DNA of 64,000 bases, taken from NCBI RefSeq assembly GCF_030463535.1, contig NC_132894.1, forward strand, positions 30,637,125 through 30,701,124, read 5' to 3'. The stretch comes from Salminus brasiliensis (Eukaryota; Chordata; Actinopteri; Characiformes; Bryconidae). Positions 62,527-64,000 of this stretch are shown piece after piece. The notes below the pieces were generated by a model. The model saw only the letters and a program-made list of their open reading frames with translations, was not told the DNA's origin and searched no databases. Within the stretch, counting starts at the first letter, position 1. Every line of letters starts with the position of its first letter. Position numbers and translations under genes: made by a program.

Positions 62527-64000
62527 ATGGCTGCAGTGGTGGCCAACCTCAGCGTCCCCTGGGGGACAGGGGTGCTAATGGGCCTCACAGACACTCCTAA
62601 TCAGACGGAGACTGCGTCCCCAGGGCCAGGCCGTTCTCAAGCGCCTCTCTGCACCGTGTGCTGCTGTGGACTTCTCAACCGCACCCTGGCTGTGGTGTTC
62701 ATGGTCAGTCTGGCCTTCGCCATTGTCGTGGGCAACGTGGTCACACTCACGGTCTTCATGCAGACGCGCCAGTCCCGCACACCACAGGGCTACCTTAAAG
62801 GTATCTGGAGAGATTTGCAGTACAGAATTGTATCCAGAAGAGGGCGGTGTGTGGCATGTTTGGGTACAACTGAGCAAATTGCTGGGTTCAATAATTATAA
62901 ATATTATATATATGATATAATACAGTGATTAAAATGATCATTTGAACAGAACTTAATTCCAAATGCAGGAATGATTCCATGATTTGAGGTAGCTTCTACT
63001 AGTGTTTTTAGGTATACAATGGGGTTATGTCCAATTTATAGATACCAGTGTGTCATCCCTACTGAAAGAAAAGCATGGTCAACTCATGCTGGTTAAGCTG
63101 GTCGATCAGCATAGCTCTTGACCGTCATAGGGTGATGATTTTATCAGATTTTTATGGTTTAGTTGGTATACAAGCTTGATAAACCTGACCAAGCTTAACA
63201 ACCAGTATGACCAAGCTTGACCATGGTTGGTCAGAAGACGCTGGTCTTCCAGCATGACCAAAATGACCACATTGGTCTACCAACATGACCAAGCTGATCG
63301 ACCAGCATGACCAAAATGACCAAGCTGATCGACCAGCATGACCAAAATGACCATGCTAGTCTTCCAGCACGACCAAAATGACCACGCTGGTCGACCAGTA
63401 TGACCAGCATGACCAAGCTGATCGACCAGCATAACCAGTAAGACCACACTGGTTGGCAGAAATCCTCTAAATTTAATGAACAGCCTTGTTCCAGTGTATC
63501 ATTAATCTCTGCCTCTATTCCACAGTGTCCCTGGCTGTAGCTGACATGATGGTTGGAGTCTTAGTGGTGCCATTCTCTGTCTACACTGAGATATCCCTCA
63601 TGGTGACCAGCACTCCTCCTGTGTGGTACCAGGGCGGATCCGCAGTTGCACAGTGGACGTCTCGCTCTTGGCAGCCCTGCATGATGATTGGCCCAGTGTT
63701 CGCTGGCTGTACCTTTGTGTCGATCAGCACAATCTTCTTGATGACGATAGAGCGCAGCGTGGCCATCTTACGGCCGCTCCACAAGGACACTCTTGTGACC
63801 CGGCGGCGGACTCTTCTCCTGATCCTTGCGTCCTGGGCCGGCAGCTTTCTGCTGGCCATGGCACCCCTCCTCCTGAGCAAGAGCTTCACCCTGGAGTACA
63901 ACGAGTGCAGCCGCATGTGCAACTACGCCCCGTTGCTGGTGGGCCTCCAGCTGCCGGCCGACTCCAACATCATGCTGCTCTTCCCCGCCTTCGACTTCAC
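62527..64000 (+). CDS. Class A (rhodopsin-like) G-protein-coupled receptor, 5' part; orphan or amine-like
   Basis: A seven-helix plasma-membrane receptor; the ligand cannot be told. Exons are 62527-62800 (part of an exon from 62433) and 63526 to the window end, phase 1, giving about 249 residues. The ATG has a good context (ATCATGGC). The N-terminus has glycosylation sites NLS and NQT. TM1 (about 54-79) has the GN motif (Asn70). TM2 VSLAVADMMVGVLVVPFS has Asp98. The TM3 cysteine is Cys143 in SWQPCMM. The usual DRY at the TM3 end reads ERS (167-169, TIERSVAILRP). TM4 LLLILASWAGSFLLAM has Trp194. Extracellular loop 2 has two Cys (YNECSRMCNY). The loop between TM2 and TM3 is long. TM5-7 lie beyond the window. 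The VPFS text resembles amine receptors, but I do not recognise the subtype. Confidence 0.85.
63070..63460 (+). repeat. GACCAGCATGACCAA minisatellite in the receptor intron
   Basis: GATCGACCAGCATGACCAAA, ATGACCAAGCTGATCGACCA and related units of about 33 bp repeat, with inverted CATGCTGGTTAAGCTGGTCG near 63085. Similar CTGGT/ACCAG motifs flank the SINE copies at 6600 and 8440. The open frame on the minus strand here is a by-product. Confidence 0.75.

Noticed and set aside
63231-63449. Minus-strand open frame with Trp/Ser/Leu repeats
   Set aside because: It is the GACCAGCATGACCAA minisatellite inside the receptor intron.

Overview
The window is vertebrate nuclear DNA from a teleost fish. It has short spliced exons with consensus GT-AG introns, abundant Tc1-like DNA transposons with DD34E transposase remnants, tRNA-derived SINEs (some with an L2-type 3' tail), piggyBac-like TTAA MITEs, solo LTRs and many micro- and minisatellites. 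I cannot name the species. The repeat flavour fits an ostariophysan fish (catfish or characin type), but that is an impression only.

Four protein-coding genes can be supported. (1) The first four coding exons of a membrane dipeptidase (dpep1-like) lie on the minus strand at 1278-3992; its remaining exons fall left of the window. (2) A complete six-exon cytosolic sulfotransferase, probably SULT5A1-like, lies on the plus strand at 17846-22136 and encodes 309 residues with PAPS-binding and catalytic residues intact. (3) Haptoglobin (hp) lies on the minus strand at 32021-34008. Its two protease-domain exons are seen; the catalytic Ser and His are replaced and the Asp is retained, as expected of this pseudoprotease. 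Its signal-peptide exon was not found with confidence. (4) The 5' half of a class A G-protein-coupled receptor lies on the plus strand at 62527-64000, cut by the right edge, with a possible 5' noncoding exon ending at 56778. From memory, dipeptidase 1 and a SULT5A gene are close together in mammals (mouse chr 8, human 16q24), and haptoglobin is on human 16q, so the gene set looks like a conserved block.

By region: 1-4.0 kb is dipeptidase. 4.9-9.4 kb is a transposon patch with a frameshifted Tc1 element whose right end is cut off and joined to a SINE copy duplicated 1.8 kb away. 9.4-17.7 kb holds SINEs, a solo LTR and a 1.8-kb ACTATACA-type array. 17.8-22.1 kb is the sulfotransferase with transposon-filled introns. 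22-32 kb is intergenic. 32-34 kb is haptoglobin in a SINE cluster with a local duplication. 34-56 kb is gene-poor, with a telomere-like hexamer array (36.6-37.6 kb), a second solo LTR (39.9-40.5 kb), two AGTCTCAAGTC-type arrays (45.2 and 54.6 kb) and scattered DNA elements. 56-64 kb is the receptor locus, including an 82-bp minisatellite carrying a near-perfect 69-bp-arm palindrome.

I found no operon, CRISPR array, rRNA, functional tRNA, virus or obviously new multi-gene system. The most notable signals are structural: the palindrome, the telomere-like higher-order array, the piggyBac-type MITE family with TTAA duplications, and the Tc1/SINE rearrangement.
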